The notes beneath the pieces were generated by a model that ran no database searches, had not been told where the DNA came from, and worked only from the letters and a program-made list of their open reading frames with translations. A DNA stretch of 64,000 nt, from positions 2,852,001 to 2,916,000 of the forward strand of contig NZ_JAPEMT010000002.1 of NCBI RefSeq assembly GCF_026342435.1, written 5' to 3'. The translations under genes were made by a program, and so were the position numbers. Position 1 is the first letter of the stretch, and each line of letters opens with the position of its first letter. Positions 26,579 to 33,943 of the stretch are shown in pieces. This DNA comes from Streptomyces sp. NBC_00237. Lineage in GTDB: Bacteria; Actinomycetota; Actinomycetes; Streptomycetales; Streptomycetaceae.

Positions 26579-27337
26579 ATGCCCAGCGCCCCCATCGCCG
26601 TCATCACCGGAGCGAGCAGCGGAATCGGCGCTGCCACGGCCCGCCGACTGGCCGCCTCGGGCTACCGGGTGGTCCTCACGGCCCGCCGCAAGGACCGCAT
26701 CGAGGTCCTCGCCGAGGAACTGACGGCCGCCGGACACCAGGCGATGCCGTACGCCCTGGACGTCACCGACCGCGCCGCCGTCGACGAGTTCGCCACGGCC
26801 TTCCGCACCATCGCCGTCCTCGTCAACAACGCGGGCGGCGCACTCGGCGCCGACCCCATCGCCACGGCGGACCCCGCCGACTGGCGCCAGATGTACGAGA
26901 CCAACGTCCTGGGCACCCTCAACCTCACCCAGGCACTCCTCCCCGCCCTCACCGCGTCCGGCGACGGCACCGTCGTCATCCTCTCCTCCACCGCGGGCCA
27001 CGCCACGTACGAGAACGGCGGCGGGTACGTGGCCGCCAAGCACGGCGCGCACGTCCTCGCGGAAACCCTCCGCCTGGAAATCGTCGGCACCCCGGTCCGG
27101 GTCGTCGAGATCGCCCCCGGCATGGTCAAGACCGACGAATTCGCCCTGACCCGCTTCAACGGCGACACCGAGAAAGCCGCCAAGGTCTACGCGGGCGTGG
27201 CCAACCCCCTCACCGCCGACGACGTCGCCGAAACCATCACCTGGGCCGTCACCCGCCCCAGCCACGTCAACATCGACCTCCTGGTCGTCCGCCCCCGCGC
27301 CCAGGCGTCCAACACGAAGGTCCACCGCGACCTCTGA
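26579..27337 (+). CDS. SDR-family NAD(P)-dependent oxidoreductase (YdfG-like)
   Basis: The 252-residue protein has the cofactor motif TGASSGIG (residues 10-17), NNAG (residues about 81-84), Ser in VVILSSTAG and the catalytic YVAAK (Tyr and Lys). The TARRKDR stretch after the second strand favours NADP. It resembles YdfG/short-chain 3-hydroxy acid dehydrogenases; the substrate is unknown. ATG 26579 follows GAGGAG. The YnfA gene ends 55 bases upstream on the same strand. Confidence 0.9.
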   Translation: MPSAPIAVITGASSGIGAATARRLAASGYRVVLTARRKDRIEVLAEELTAAGHQAMPYALDVTDRAAVDEFATAFRTIAVLVNNAGGALGADPIATADPADWRQMYETNVLGTLNLTQALLPALTASGDGTVVILSSTAGHATYENGGGYVAAKHGAHVLAETLRLEIVGTPVRVVEIAPGMVKTDEFALTRFNGDTEKAAKVYAGVANPLTADDVAETITWAVTRPSHVNIDLLVVRPRAQASNTKVHRDL

Positions 27338-27373
27338 GGCTCCACGGGGGGCAGGGCACTCGACCGCCGGGGT

Positions 27374-27467
27374 CACCGAGTCGGCCCCGGCGGCCAGGGC
27401 CGCACGCACGAGACCGGAACCACCGAGACGGCCCCGGCGGCCAAGACCGCGCGCACGAGGCCGGGGG
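27374..27467. repeat. 47-base tandem duplication
   Basis: Two adjacent 47-base units (27374-27420 and 27421-27467), each starting CACCGAG and containing CGGCCCCGGCGGCCA, match at roughly four-fifths of positions. They lie between the convergent SDR and pentapeptide genes. Confidence 0.75.
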
Positions 27468-27490
27468 CCACCGGATGCAGAACCCGGCTC

Positions 27491-28348
27491 TCACCCCACC
27501 CAATGCCCCGGCCGCACCAGCCCGTCGGGAATCCGCGTGGCCAGGTCCCCCCGCCCCGCGTTCACCTGCGTCTGCGTCAAGAACAACGCCTCACTCAGAT
27601 CGGCCCCCCGCACATCCGCATCCCGGAAGTCCGCCCCGATCACCTCGGCCCCCCGCAGGTCAGCCCCGCTCAAATCGGCGGCGATCAAATAGGCCCCCCG
27701 GAAGTTCATCCCCCGCAGGTCCGCCCCCGCGCGGCGGGCGCCCATCAGGTCCGCCCCCCGGAAGTCGACCCGCCGCTTCTTCCCCTTCTTCTTCGCGGGC
27801 GGCACCTGCGCCGCCCACTCCCCCCGCACCAACTCCCCCACCCTCACCAACACCCCGTTCACCCTCAGCCGATGCCCTTCCGCATCCAACGCGACGAGCT
27901 CCTCCGCACTCCCCCGCGTGAGCGCCTCCGTCTCGTCCCGCAACACCCCCAGCTCCCCCCACACGGGCCGTGCGGCCCCCCGCCGCAGCCCATCCCCCAC
28001 GTACCAAAGCAACTCGTGCAACTGCTTCATCACCGGCAACAGCGGAAACATCAACTCCGCACTCCCGGGCTCCTCCCGCCACCCCACCCCGCCAAAGGTG
28101 ACCTGCGACAACTTCTGCCCCGCCCCGAAACAGTCGTAGACCGTGCACCCGGAAAACCCCTCCCCCCGCAACTTCGAGTGGATCCCACACCCGAAGTCCT
28201 CCCCCAAATTCGGGCACGGCTTCCCGGCAGGCTTGTCGATGGCGAAGTCCGACGACTTCGTCAACGTCAACGCCACACAGCACAACCCGAAGCAACTCCC
28301 GCAATCGGAACGCAGATCGGACGTCGTCACGGCCTCGGCCTCGGGCAT
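27491..28348 (-). CDS. Pentapeptide-repeat protein with Cys-rich N-terminus
   Basis: The 285-residue protein begins MPEAEAVTTSDLRSDCGSCF and has an N-terminal CGSCFGLCC cluster plus further cysteines (KPCPNLG, FGCGIHS, GCTVYDCFG), possibly a metal or Fe-S site. A K/R-rich hinge (AKKKGKKRRV) leads into about 14 pentapeptide units (DFRGADLMGARRAGADLRGM and so on) that form a right-handed quadrilateral helix. Such helices can mimic DNA and bind gyrase, but the role here is unknown. Start ATG 28348 was preferred over an upstream in-frame start that adds a basic, unlike segment. Confidence 0.85.
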   Translation of the reverse strand: MPEAEAVTTSDLRSDCGSCFGLCCVALTLTKSSDFAIDKPAGKPCPNLGEDFGCGIHSKLRGEGFSGCTVYDCFGAGQKLSQVTFGGVGWREEPGSAELMFPLLPVMKQLHELLWYVGDGLRRGAARPVWGELGVLRDETEALTRGSAEELVALDAEGHRLRVNGVLVRVGELVRGEWAAQVPPAKKKGKKRRVDFRGADLMGARRAGADLRGMNFRGAYLIAADLSGADLRGAEVIGADFRDADVRGADLSEALFLTQTQVNAGRGDLATRIPDGLVRPGHWVG

Positions 28349-28409
28349 GGGTCGAACTCCACTGGTGCGGTTTACGGCGGTACGGACACGGCGGTCGGGA
28401 CGCGAAAGA

Positions 28410-28433
28410 GCCCCCGGCACCTTAGCCGGGGGC
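28410..28433 (-). terminator. Hairpin after rtcB
   Basis: A 9-base perfect inverted repeat (GCCCCCGGC at 28410-28418, GCCGGGGGC at 28425-28433) with a 6-base loop lies 17 bases after the rtcB stop and upstream of the pentapeptide gene start. It is a compact intrinsic terminator candidate. Confidence 0.8.
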
Positions 28434-28450
28434 CCCTCCTCGCCGCTCTC

Positions 28451-29644
28451 TCAGCCCTTCACGCAGATGACCTGCTTCAGCTTCGCGACGACCTCCACCA
28501 GGTCCCGCTGCTGGTCGATGACCTTCTCGATCGGCTTGTAAGCACCCGGGATCTCGTCCACCACACCCGAGTCCTTGCGGCACTCCACGCCCTGCGTCTG
28601 CTCCGCCAAGTCCTTGGTGGAGAAGCGCCGCTTGGCCGCAGTCCGGCTCATCCGGCGGCCCGCACCGTGCGAGGCGGAGTTGAAGGACGCCACGTTGCCG
28701 AGGCCCTTCACGATGTACGAGCCCGTCCCCATCGAGCCCGGGATGATCCCGAACTCCCCGGACCCGGCCCGGATCGCGCCCTTCCGGGTGACCAAGAGGT
28801 CCATCCCGTCGTAGCGCTCCTCCGCGACGTAGTTGTGGTGAGCGGAAATGACCGGCTCGAAGGTCACCTTTGCTTTCTTGAATTCGCGACGAACCACATC
28901 CATGAAGAGGCCCATCATGATGGCCCGGTTGTGCTTCGCGTACTCCTGCGCCCAGAAGAGGTCATTGCGGTACGCCGCCATCTGGGGGGTGTCCGCAATG
29001 AAGACCGCCAGGTCACGGTCGACCAGGCCCTGGTTGTGCGGGAGCTTCTGGGCCTGCCCGATGTGGTGGTCGGCCAGCTCCTTGCCGATGTTCCGGGAGC
29101 CGGAGTGCAGCATGAGCCAGACCGAATCGGACATATCAACACACAGCTCGACAAAGTGGTTGCCGGATCCAAGTGTTCCCATTTGCTTCAGCGCCCGCTC
29201 CCGCCGGAACTTCACCGCGTCCGCGACCCCCTCGAACCTCCCCCAGAAGTCGTCCCAACCCGCCGTCGGAAACCCGTGCAGCCGCCCCGGGTCGACCGGG
29301 TCGTCGTGCATCCCCCGCCCGACCGGAATCGCCTGCTCGATCTTCGAGCGCAGGCGGGACAGGTCGCCGGGGAGGTCGTTCGCGGTCAGCGACGTCCTGA
29401 CCGCCGACATGCCGCAGCCGATGTCCACGCCCACCGCCGCCGGACACACCGCCCCCTGCATCGCGATCACCGAGCCGACCGTCGCGCCCTTGCCGTAGTG
29501 CACGTCCGGCATGACGGCCAGGCCCTTGATCCAGGGGAGCGTGGCGACGTTGCGGAGCTGCTGCATCGCGCCGTCGTCGACCGTCGCCGGGTCGGTCCAC
29601 ATCCGGATGGGGACCTTGGCCCCCGGTACCTCTACGTACGACAT
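28451..29644 (-). CDS. rtcB: RNA-splicing ligase RtcB
   Basis: The 397-residue protein has the RtcB metal and guanylylation residues in order: DVHYGKGATVGSVIA and VGVDIGCGMSAV (Asp and Cys), LGSGNHFVEL, LMLHSGSRNIGK, ISAHHNYVAEERYDG and the C-terminal SHGAGRRMSRTAAKRRF with the GMP-accepting His. It joins 2',3'-cyclic phosphate and 5'-OH RNA ends using GTP and Mn2+. No archease or RtcA gene and no RtcR regulator is beside it. The start at 29644 lies in an A/T-richer region with a CAGAATTG direct repeat (29671-29687). Confidence 0.96.
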   Translation of the reverse strand: MSYVEVPGAKVPIRMWTDPATVDDGAMQQLRNVATLPWIKGLAVMPDVHYGKGATVGSVIAMQGAVCPAAVGVDIGCGMSAVRTSLTANDLPGDLSRLRSKIEQAIPVGRGMHDDPVDPGRLHGFPTAGWDDFWGRFEGVADAVKFRRERALKQMGTLGSGNHFVELCVDMSDSVWLMLHSGSRNIGKELADHHIGQAQKLPHNQGLVDRDLAVFIADTPQMAAYRNDLFWAQEYAKHNRAIMMGLFMDVVRREFKKAKVTFEPVISAHHNYVAEERYDGMDLLVTRKGAIRAGSGEFGIIPGSMGTGSYIVKGLGNVASFNSASHGAGRRMSRTAAKRRFSTKDLAEQTQGVECRKDSGVVDEIPGAYKPIEKVIDQQRDLVEVVAKLKQVICVKG

Positions 29645-29845
29645 GAGTTCTCGATCCCCCGGATTGAGCAGAATTGGCAGAATTGAACAGGAACGTGACA
29701 GAGCGCAAAAATGGGTGGGAATGACCGCGAAAGGGACAGCGGACCGGCATCCACACCAGTGCGTGCGATACACATTGTGGTCATCGGCCACCTGCGGGCG
29801 GCAAACACTTTTCTCTCCGAGATCTCTCCTAAGGGGGCCTGGACC

Positions 29846-30730
29846 GTGCCACGACAGGCGGGCGGCAAGGCGGTCGGCAGGGCTGGCGGCAAGACCGGCG
29901 TCAGGGCCTACGCGAAGGCGTCCGCGCCCGGCATCGCGCTCCTCGCGGCCCTCGCCGCAGGGGTCACCGGCTGCTCCGGCACGGTCCCCGGCACGGACGC
30001 CGCGAGCGACGCCAAGCCCGGCGAGTCCGCCGCTCCGGCCGCTCCCCCCGGCAAGTACCGCACCCTCCCCGAGCCCTGCCGGATCATCGACCGGGGCACG
30101 CTGAAGGCCATGCTGCCGGGTGCGGCGGCGCTCCCCGAGGAGCAGCAGCAGAAGCTCCTCGCGGGCGAGCCTGCGGTGACGTACGACACGGACCGCCGGG
30201 TCGGCTGCCACTGGAAGGCGGAGTCCCCGGAGGCCACGCACCTGCTGACCGTGGCCTTCGAGCGGGTCGTCTCGTACGACTCCGCGGTGAGCGACGACGA
30301 CCGCGCCCAGGCCGTCTACACCGAGCAGTTGGTCGCCGCCGACCTGCCCGCCCCGGTCGACCCGCCGGCCGACGCGCCGCCCGCCTCTTCCGCCCCTCCC
30401 GCATCCCCGACCCCCACCGGAACGACCACCGCGGGCACCGCCGGGACCTCTGGTTCCACCGGCGCTCCCGACACGACCGGGCTCCAGCCGCGTACCCTCG
30501 GCGGTCTCGGGGACGCCGCGTTCCTCGACGACGTGACCGCACCGGGCGGGTCGACGGCGGCCAAGGACCGTACGGTCTCGGTCGTCTTCCGTACGTCCAA
30601 CGTGATCGTCAGCGTCAAGTACGGCGAGCAGCCGGGCCGACCCGATCAGCTTCCGGACGGCCGGGCGCTCCAGGACCGGGCGCAGGTACTGGCCCGTAAG
30701 CTCGCCGAGCAGTTCTCCAACAGCGAATAG
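29846..30730 (+). CDS. DUF3558-like lipoprotein
   Basis: The 294-residue protein has a long R/K/A-rich signal, a lipobox VTGCSG (near residue 43), and a mature part with the C-x-n-C pattern of DUF3558 (LPEPCRIIDRGTLKAMLPGA; RRVGCHWKAES). A P/T/G-rich insert (about residues 175-225) precedes the C-terminal strand FRTSNVIVSVKYGEQ. The GTG at 29846 is preceded by AAGGGGG at 29831. The family is lipid-anchored on the cell surface; role unknown. Divergent from rtcB and followed by a paralogue 68 bases later. Confidence 0.82.
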   Translation: MPRQAGGKAVGRAGGKTGVRAYAKASAPGIALLAALAAGVTGCSGTVPGTDAASDAKPGESAAPAAPPGKYRTLPEPCRIIDRGTLKAMLPGAAALPEEQQQKLLAGEPAVTYDTDRRVGCHWKAESPEATHLLTVAFERVVSYDSAVSDDDRAQAVYTEQLVAADLPAPVDPPADAPPASSAPPASPTPTGTTTAGTAGTSGSTGAPDTTGLQPRTLGGLGDAAFLDDVTAPGGSTAAKDRTVSVVFRTSNVIVSVKYGEQPGRPDQLPDGRALQDRAQVLARKLAEQFSNSE

Positions 30731-30798
30731 CGGTTCACCACGTTCACCCTCTTCATCACGTGTCCCCAGGCGACCCGCAGTAAGGAACTCAACGAACC

Positions 30799-31530
30799 AT
30801 GTACCGAAAAGCCCCCCGTATCGCCCGCATACTGACCTGCGCGGTGGCCGCCCCGGCACTGCTCGTCGTGGCCGGCTGTTCGTCGGACTCCGGTTCTGGT
30901 TCCGGTGCGGACGGCGGGAAGAAGGAGTCGGGCGCGGCGCAGCAGCAGAAGAAGCCGTCGGCGCCGCCGACCGTGGCTCCGGCGAAGTTCACCGCGCTGC
31001 CCGACGCCTGCAAGGCGTTGAAGAAGGAGACGACCGAGGACCTGGTGCCGGAGGCCGACAAGGCGGCGGGCGTGGCGGACGAGTCGTCGGACCCGCAGAC
31101 GCGTCGGGGCTGCTCGTGGGGCGGTCTGGACGACAAGGGCGTCAAGGGTTCGCAGTACCACTACCTGACGTACTCGCTCCAGCTCTTCGAGTCGAACCAG
31201 GCGCTGGGCAGCGGTGAGACGCGCGCCACCCAGTACGTGACCAAGCAGGTCAACAAGGTGCAGGGCAAGGAGGGCGTGAAGGACGTGCGCGCCAATCCGG
31301 CCGACGGCATCGGTGACCAGGCTTCCACGATCGTGTACGGGGCGCGCGAGGCCGGTACGGACTTCCAGCACGCGGTCGTGGTCGCCCGTACCGGCAACGT
31401 CGTCGTCACCCTGGACTACAACGGCGCGGGCTACGCGGGCACGAAGGCACCGGACCCGGCGGACCTGCTGAAGGGTGCGCAGAAGGCGACGACGGAGGTC
31501 GTGGAGTCGATCGCCGCGGCGAACAAGTAG
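30799..31530 (+). CDS. DUF3558 lipoprotein
   Basis: The 243-residue protein has a lipoprotein signal (MYRKAPRIARILTCAVAAPA, lipobox VAGCSS), an S/G/K linker, and a DUF3558 domain with the two cysteines in LPDACKALKKETTEDLVPEA and RRGCSWGG. The ending ARTGNVVVTLDYNGAG parallels the C-terminal strand of the previous gene product. The two are likely paralogues, arranged as a tandem pair. Confidence 0.88.
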   Translation: MYRKAPRIARILTCAVAAPALLVVAGCSSDSGSGSGADGGKKESGAAQQQKKPSAPPTVAPAKFTALPDACKALKKETTEDLVPEADKAAGVADESSDPQTRRGCSWGGLDDKGVKGSQYHYLTYSLQLFESNQALGSGETRATQYVTKQVNKVQGKEGVKDVRANPADGIGDQASTIVYGAREAGTDFQHAVVVARTGNVVVTLDYNGAGYAGTKAPDPADLLKGAQKATTEVVESIAAANK

Positions 31531-31594
31531 GTCGAGCAGGTCCCGGGCGGGCCTCGCGCGGACGGGCCCGTGGTCCGGGCCCCGAGTCCGGCCC

Positions 31595-31634
31595 GTAGTC
31601 AACGACTTGACTACAAGTAGGTCCGCTTTAGGGA
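31595..31634 (+). promoter_or_regulatory. Promoter with overlapping palindrome upstream of the DUF2637 gene
   Basis: A perfect inverted repeat, GTAGTCAA-cgac-TTGACTAC (31595-31614), contains a -35-like TTGACT (31607-31612). This is followed after 16 bases by TAGGGA (31629-31634), a good -10-like box. A regulator bound to the palindrome would cover the -35. Seen in sequence; promoter activity is inferred. Confidence 0.55.
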
Positions 31635-31762
31635 ATTTTGCGGGGGTTCGGTCCTCACCCGGAGGGCCGGACCCCCGTTGCCGTGTGCCAGGCTGTGGCC
31701 GCCAGGTACCGAAGGTACAGACCGGGTACGACCGCGTTGGGACGCACGGGAGGGGTTCGCAG

Positions 31763-33124
31763 GTGGCCGCGATGCAGCTGACTCGCACGCACCGCATACT
31801 GATCGGTGTGGTGGTCGCCGGTGCGGTGATCATCGCGGGCATCGGTTTCGCGGGCTCCTACGCGGCGGTGCGCGAGCTGGCCGAGGAGAAGGGGTTCGGC
31901 AGCTTCTCGCTCGTCTTCCCGATCGGCATCGACGCGGGCATCTGCGTGCTGCTCGCCCTGGACCTGCTGCTGACCTGGATGCGGATTCCGTTTCCGCTCC
32001 TGCGGCAGACCGCGTGGCTGCTGACTGCGGCGACGATCGCCTTCAACGGTGCGGCTTCCTGGCCCGACCCGCTGGGCGTGGGCATGCACGCCGTGATTCC
32101 GATTCTGTTCGTGGTGTCGGTCGAGGCGGCTCGTCACGCGGTGGGGCGGATCGCGGACATCACAGCCGACAAGCACATGGAGGGCGTACGGCTGACGCGC
32201 TGGCTGCTCTCCCCCTTGCCCACGTTCAAGCTGTGGCGGCGGATGAAGCTGTGGGAGCTGCGCAGTTACGAGCAGGTCATCAAGCTGGAGCAGGACCGCC
32301 TCATCTACCAGGCCCGCCTCCAGGCCCGCTTCGGCCGCTCCTGGAAGCGGAAGGCCCCCGTCGAGGCCCTGATGCCGCTGCGCCTCGCGAAGTACGGCAT
32401 CCCGCTCGCGGACACCGGCCCGGCGGGGCTGGCGGCGGCGGGCATCGAGCCCGTCCTGCTTCCGCCCGCGCCCGAGGTGGCGTCGAGCTCGGCCCCTGCG
32501 CTCCCTGCGGCGCGGGAGCCCCATGAGGCGCGTGCGGCTCGTGAGGTTCGTGCGGCGGAGGGTGACCAGGGGCCGATAGCCGAGGGGGCGGCCCCCGTGG
32601 TGAACCTGAAGAAGGACGATGCGGTACGGGAGGCTCCGGAGGCCGTCGGGGCTCCTGAGGCCCCCGGGGCCCCGGTCGTCGAACAGCCCCAGCCGCAGCC
32701 GCAGCCGCAGCCGGGTCAGGACCACCCGAGCCCGTGGTTCGCCGCTCCGGTCCCGGCCCAGCAGGGCCAGGGCGGATACGTGGCGGAGCAGTACGCCGCT
32801 TCCGGCGAGCCCGTGATGGTGCCCGCAGGACCCGGCCGCAGCCGCCCGCTCGGGGGCTACGACCCGGACTTCGACGCCGAGTTCGGCCCGGACTTCGCGG
32901 CGAGCGGCGCTGCGGCGGACGCGGATTTCGTGCTGGACGACGACGCGTACTACGAGGCTTTCCGCAAGTGCGCGATCGAGAACGGGGCGTTCCCGACGCC
33001 GCTCCAGTTCGGCTCGTACCTGGTCGACCTGTACGGACAGGAACTGCCGCTGGACGAGCTGGAGATGTACGCGAAGCGGTACGAGGAGCAGTTCCAGCTC
33101 GCGCTGGACGAGCACACTCCTTAG
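31763..33124 (+). CDS. DUF2637 membrane protein with long acidic tail
   Basis: The 453-residue protein has four membrane segments in the first 130 residues (ILIGVVVAGAVIIAGIGFAG; FPIGIDAGICVLLALDLLLT; TAWLLTAATIAFNGAASWPD; VIPILFVVSVEAARHAVG), the DUF2637 pattern. A basic cytoplasmic helix follows, then a long P/E/A/Q-rich disordered stretch (with QPQPQPQPQP), and a folded-looking C-terminus (DDAYYEAFRKCAIENGAFPT). DUF2637 proteins include the SpdB spread proteins of conjugative plasmids, but chromosomal versions like this have no known function. Start GTG 31763 follows GGGAGGGG. Confidence 0.85.
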   Translation: MAAMQLTRTHRILIGVVVAGAVIIAGIGFAGSYAAVRELAEEKGFGSFSLVFPIGIDAGICVLLALDLLLTWMRIPFPLLRQTAWLLTAATIAFNGAASWPDPLGVGMHAVIPILFVVSVEAARHAVGRIADITADKHMEGVRLTRWLLSPLPTFKLWRRMKLWELRSYEQVIKLEQDRLIYQARLQARFGRSWKRKAPVEALMPLRLAKYGIPLADTGPAGLAAAGIEPVLLPPAPEVASSSAPALPAAREPHEARAAREVRAAEGDQGPIAEGAAPVVNLKKDDAVREAPEAVGAPEAPGAPVVEQPQPQPQPQPGQDHPSPWFAAPVPAQQGQGGYVAEQYAASGEPVMVPAGPGRSRPLGGYDPDFDAEFGPDFAASGAAADADFVLDDDAYYEAFRKCAIENGAFPTPLQFGSYLVDLYGQELPLDELEMYAKRYEEQFQLALDEHTP

Positions 33125-33128
33125 GCGC

Positions 33129-33344
33129 TCAGCGCCGGTTGGCCTTGGCCTTCTTGCGGGCGAGGTCGCCGGCGATGCCGAGGCTGAGGCCGAGGATCGC
33201 CATGGCGATGTAGAGGGCGGTGGGCGGGGTGAACCAGAGGTGGAGCAGGCCCCAGTCCCCGTCGGACCAGGTCCGGCCTGCGAAGCCGAGTACGCCTTGG
33301 ATGCCGACGACCCAGCCGATGATGGCGAGGAGTTCGTTCTTCAT
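33129..33344 (-). CDS. Small two-helix membrane protein
   Basis: The 71-residue protein (MKNELLAIIGWVVGIQGVLG...) has two membrane segments, the second being PTALYIAMAILGLSLGIAGD, and a basic end RKKAKANRR, so both ends are probably cytoplasmic. No domain is recognised. It converges with the DUF2637 gene, 4 bases apart. Confidence 0.75.
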   Translation of the reverse strand: MKNELLAIIGWVVGIQGVLGFAGRTWSDGDWGLLHLWFTPPTALYIAMAILGLSLGIAGDLARKKAKANRR

Positions 33345-33449
33345 GGCACAAGGGTCGCGCGGGGTGGGCGCTTGGGGCGTCGTGCCGAGGTCGGAGATGC
33401 CTCGGCTGTGGTCCGCCGAAGGATGCAGCCCTCGTGCACGACGTCGCCC

Positions 33450-33565
33450 GTCGGTTCAGTGCCCGTGGGCCCGCGCCCATCAGTTCAACGCCCGTGAGCC
33501 TGCGCCCGTCGGTTCAGCATCCGTAGGCCCGCGCCCGTCGGTTCAGCACCCGTGAGCCCTCGCCC
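33450..33565 (+). repeat. Four 29-base tandem repeats
   Basis: Units at 33450-33478, 33479-33507, 33508-33536 and 33537-33565 share the frame GTCGGTTCAG...CCCGT-A/G-GGCC...CGCCC with two to six differences. They are head to tail with no spacers, so not CRISPR. Confidence 0.9.
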
Positions 33566-33664
33566 CAGGGGCTCCGCCCCCGGGCCCCCGCCCGCCTTCG
33601 GCGGGATGAGGCCCCTGTCCCGCCCCTTCACCTAAAGCGCTTGCCGCGCGGCTGTCTCGGATAC

Positions 33665-33707
33665 GTGCGGGTGCGTCGTGGCTGGGCGCGCAGTTCCCCG
33701 CGCCCCT
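33665..33707 (+). repeat. Dispersed intergenic repeat, copy B
   Basis: This matches 899-941 at 42 of 43 bases (one T-to-G change at the twenty-second base). It is followed by GAAGGGGCAT, a different context from copy A. Confidence 0.8.
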
Positions 33708-33943
33708 GAAGGGGCATGCTTCGCAGCCCCCCAGCCCCCCAGCCCCCGGCCCCCTCCGCTTCCGCCTAGCCGCCTTGGGCGGCGGGGCCGCCCCCCGGGG
33801 GCGGAACGGGCGGGCAAGGGGGCGGCCCCCCTCGCTCCGGGCCCACCCCGGAGCGCCCCCGTCCCACCCCGAGGAAGCTCACGCCAAAGGGCGGCCACCC
33901 CCCAGGGGTGACCGCCCCTCAGCCAGGCCGAAGCCCCGAAGCG

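Larger units (their letters stand above)
33345..33943. other. Gene-free, repeat-rich 600-base interval
   Basis: No convincing gene is present between the small membrane protein and lysS. The stretch holds four 29-base tandem units (33450-33565), copy B of the dispersed repeat (33665-33707), and GC-rich pieces like those near position 1000. Reading frames here are low-complexity P/A/R/G and are not supported. Confidence 0.7.

Noticed and set aside
28451..30859. An 802-codon minus-strand frame extending rtcB upstream
   Set aside because: RtcB proteins start at MSYVEV (29644). The extra 400 codons are antisense to a lipoprotein gene.
31763..33344. Integrated conjugative element remnant because of the DUF2637 (SpdB-like) protein
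   Set aside because: No integrase, replication protein, FtsK/Tra gene, tRNA or attachment repeats were seen nearby; DUF2637 genes also occur as single chromosomal genes.
33450..33565. CRISPR array
   Set aside because: The 29-base units are directly adjacent with no spacers between them, vary among themselves, and no cas genes are present.
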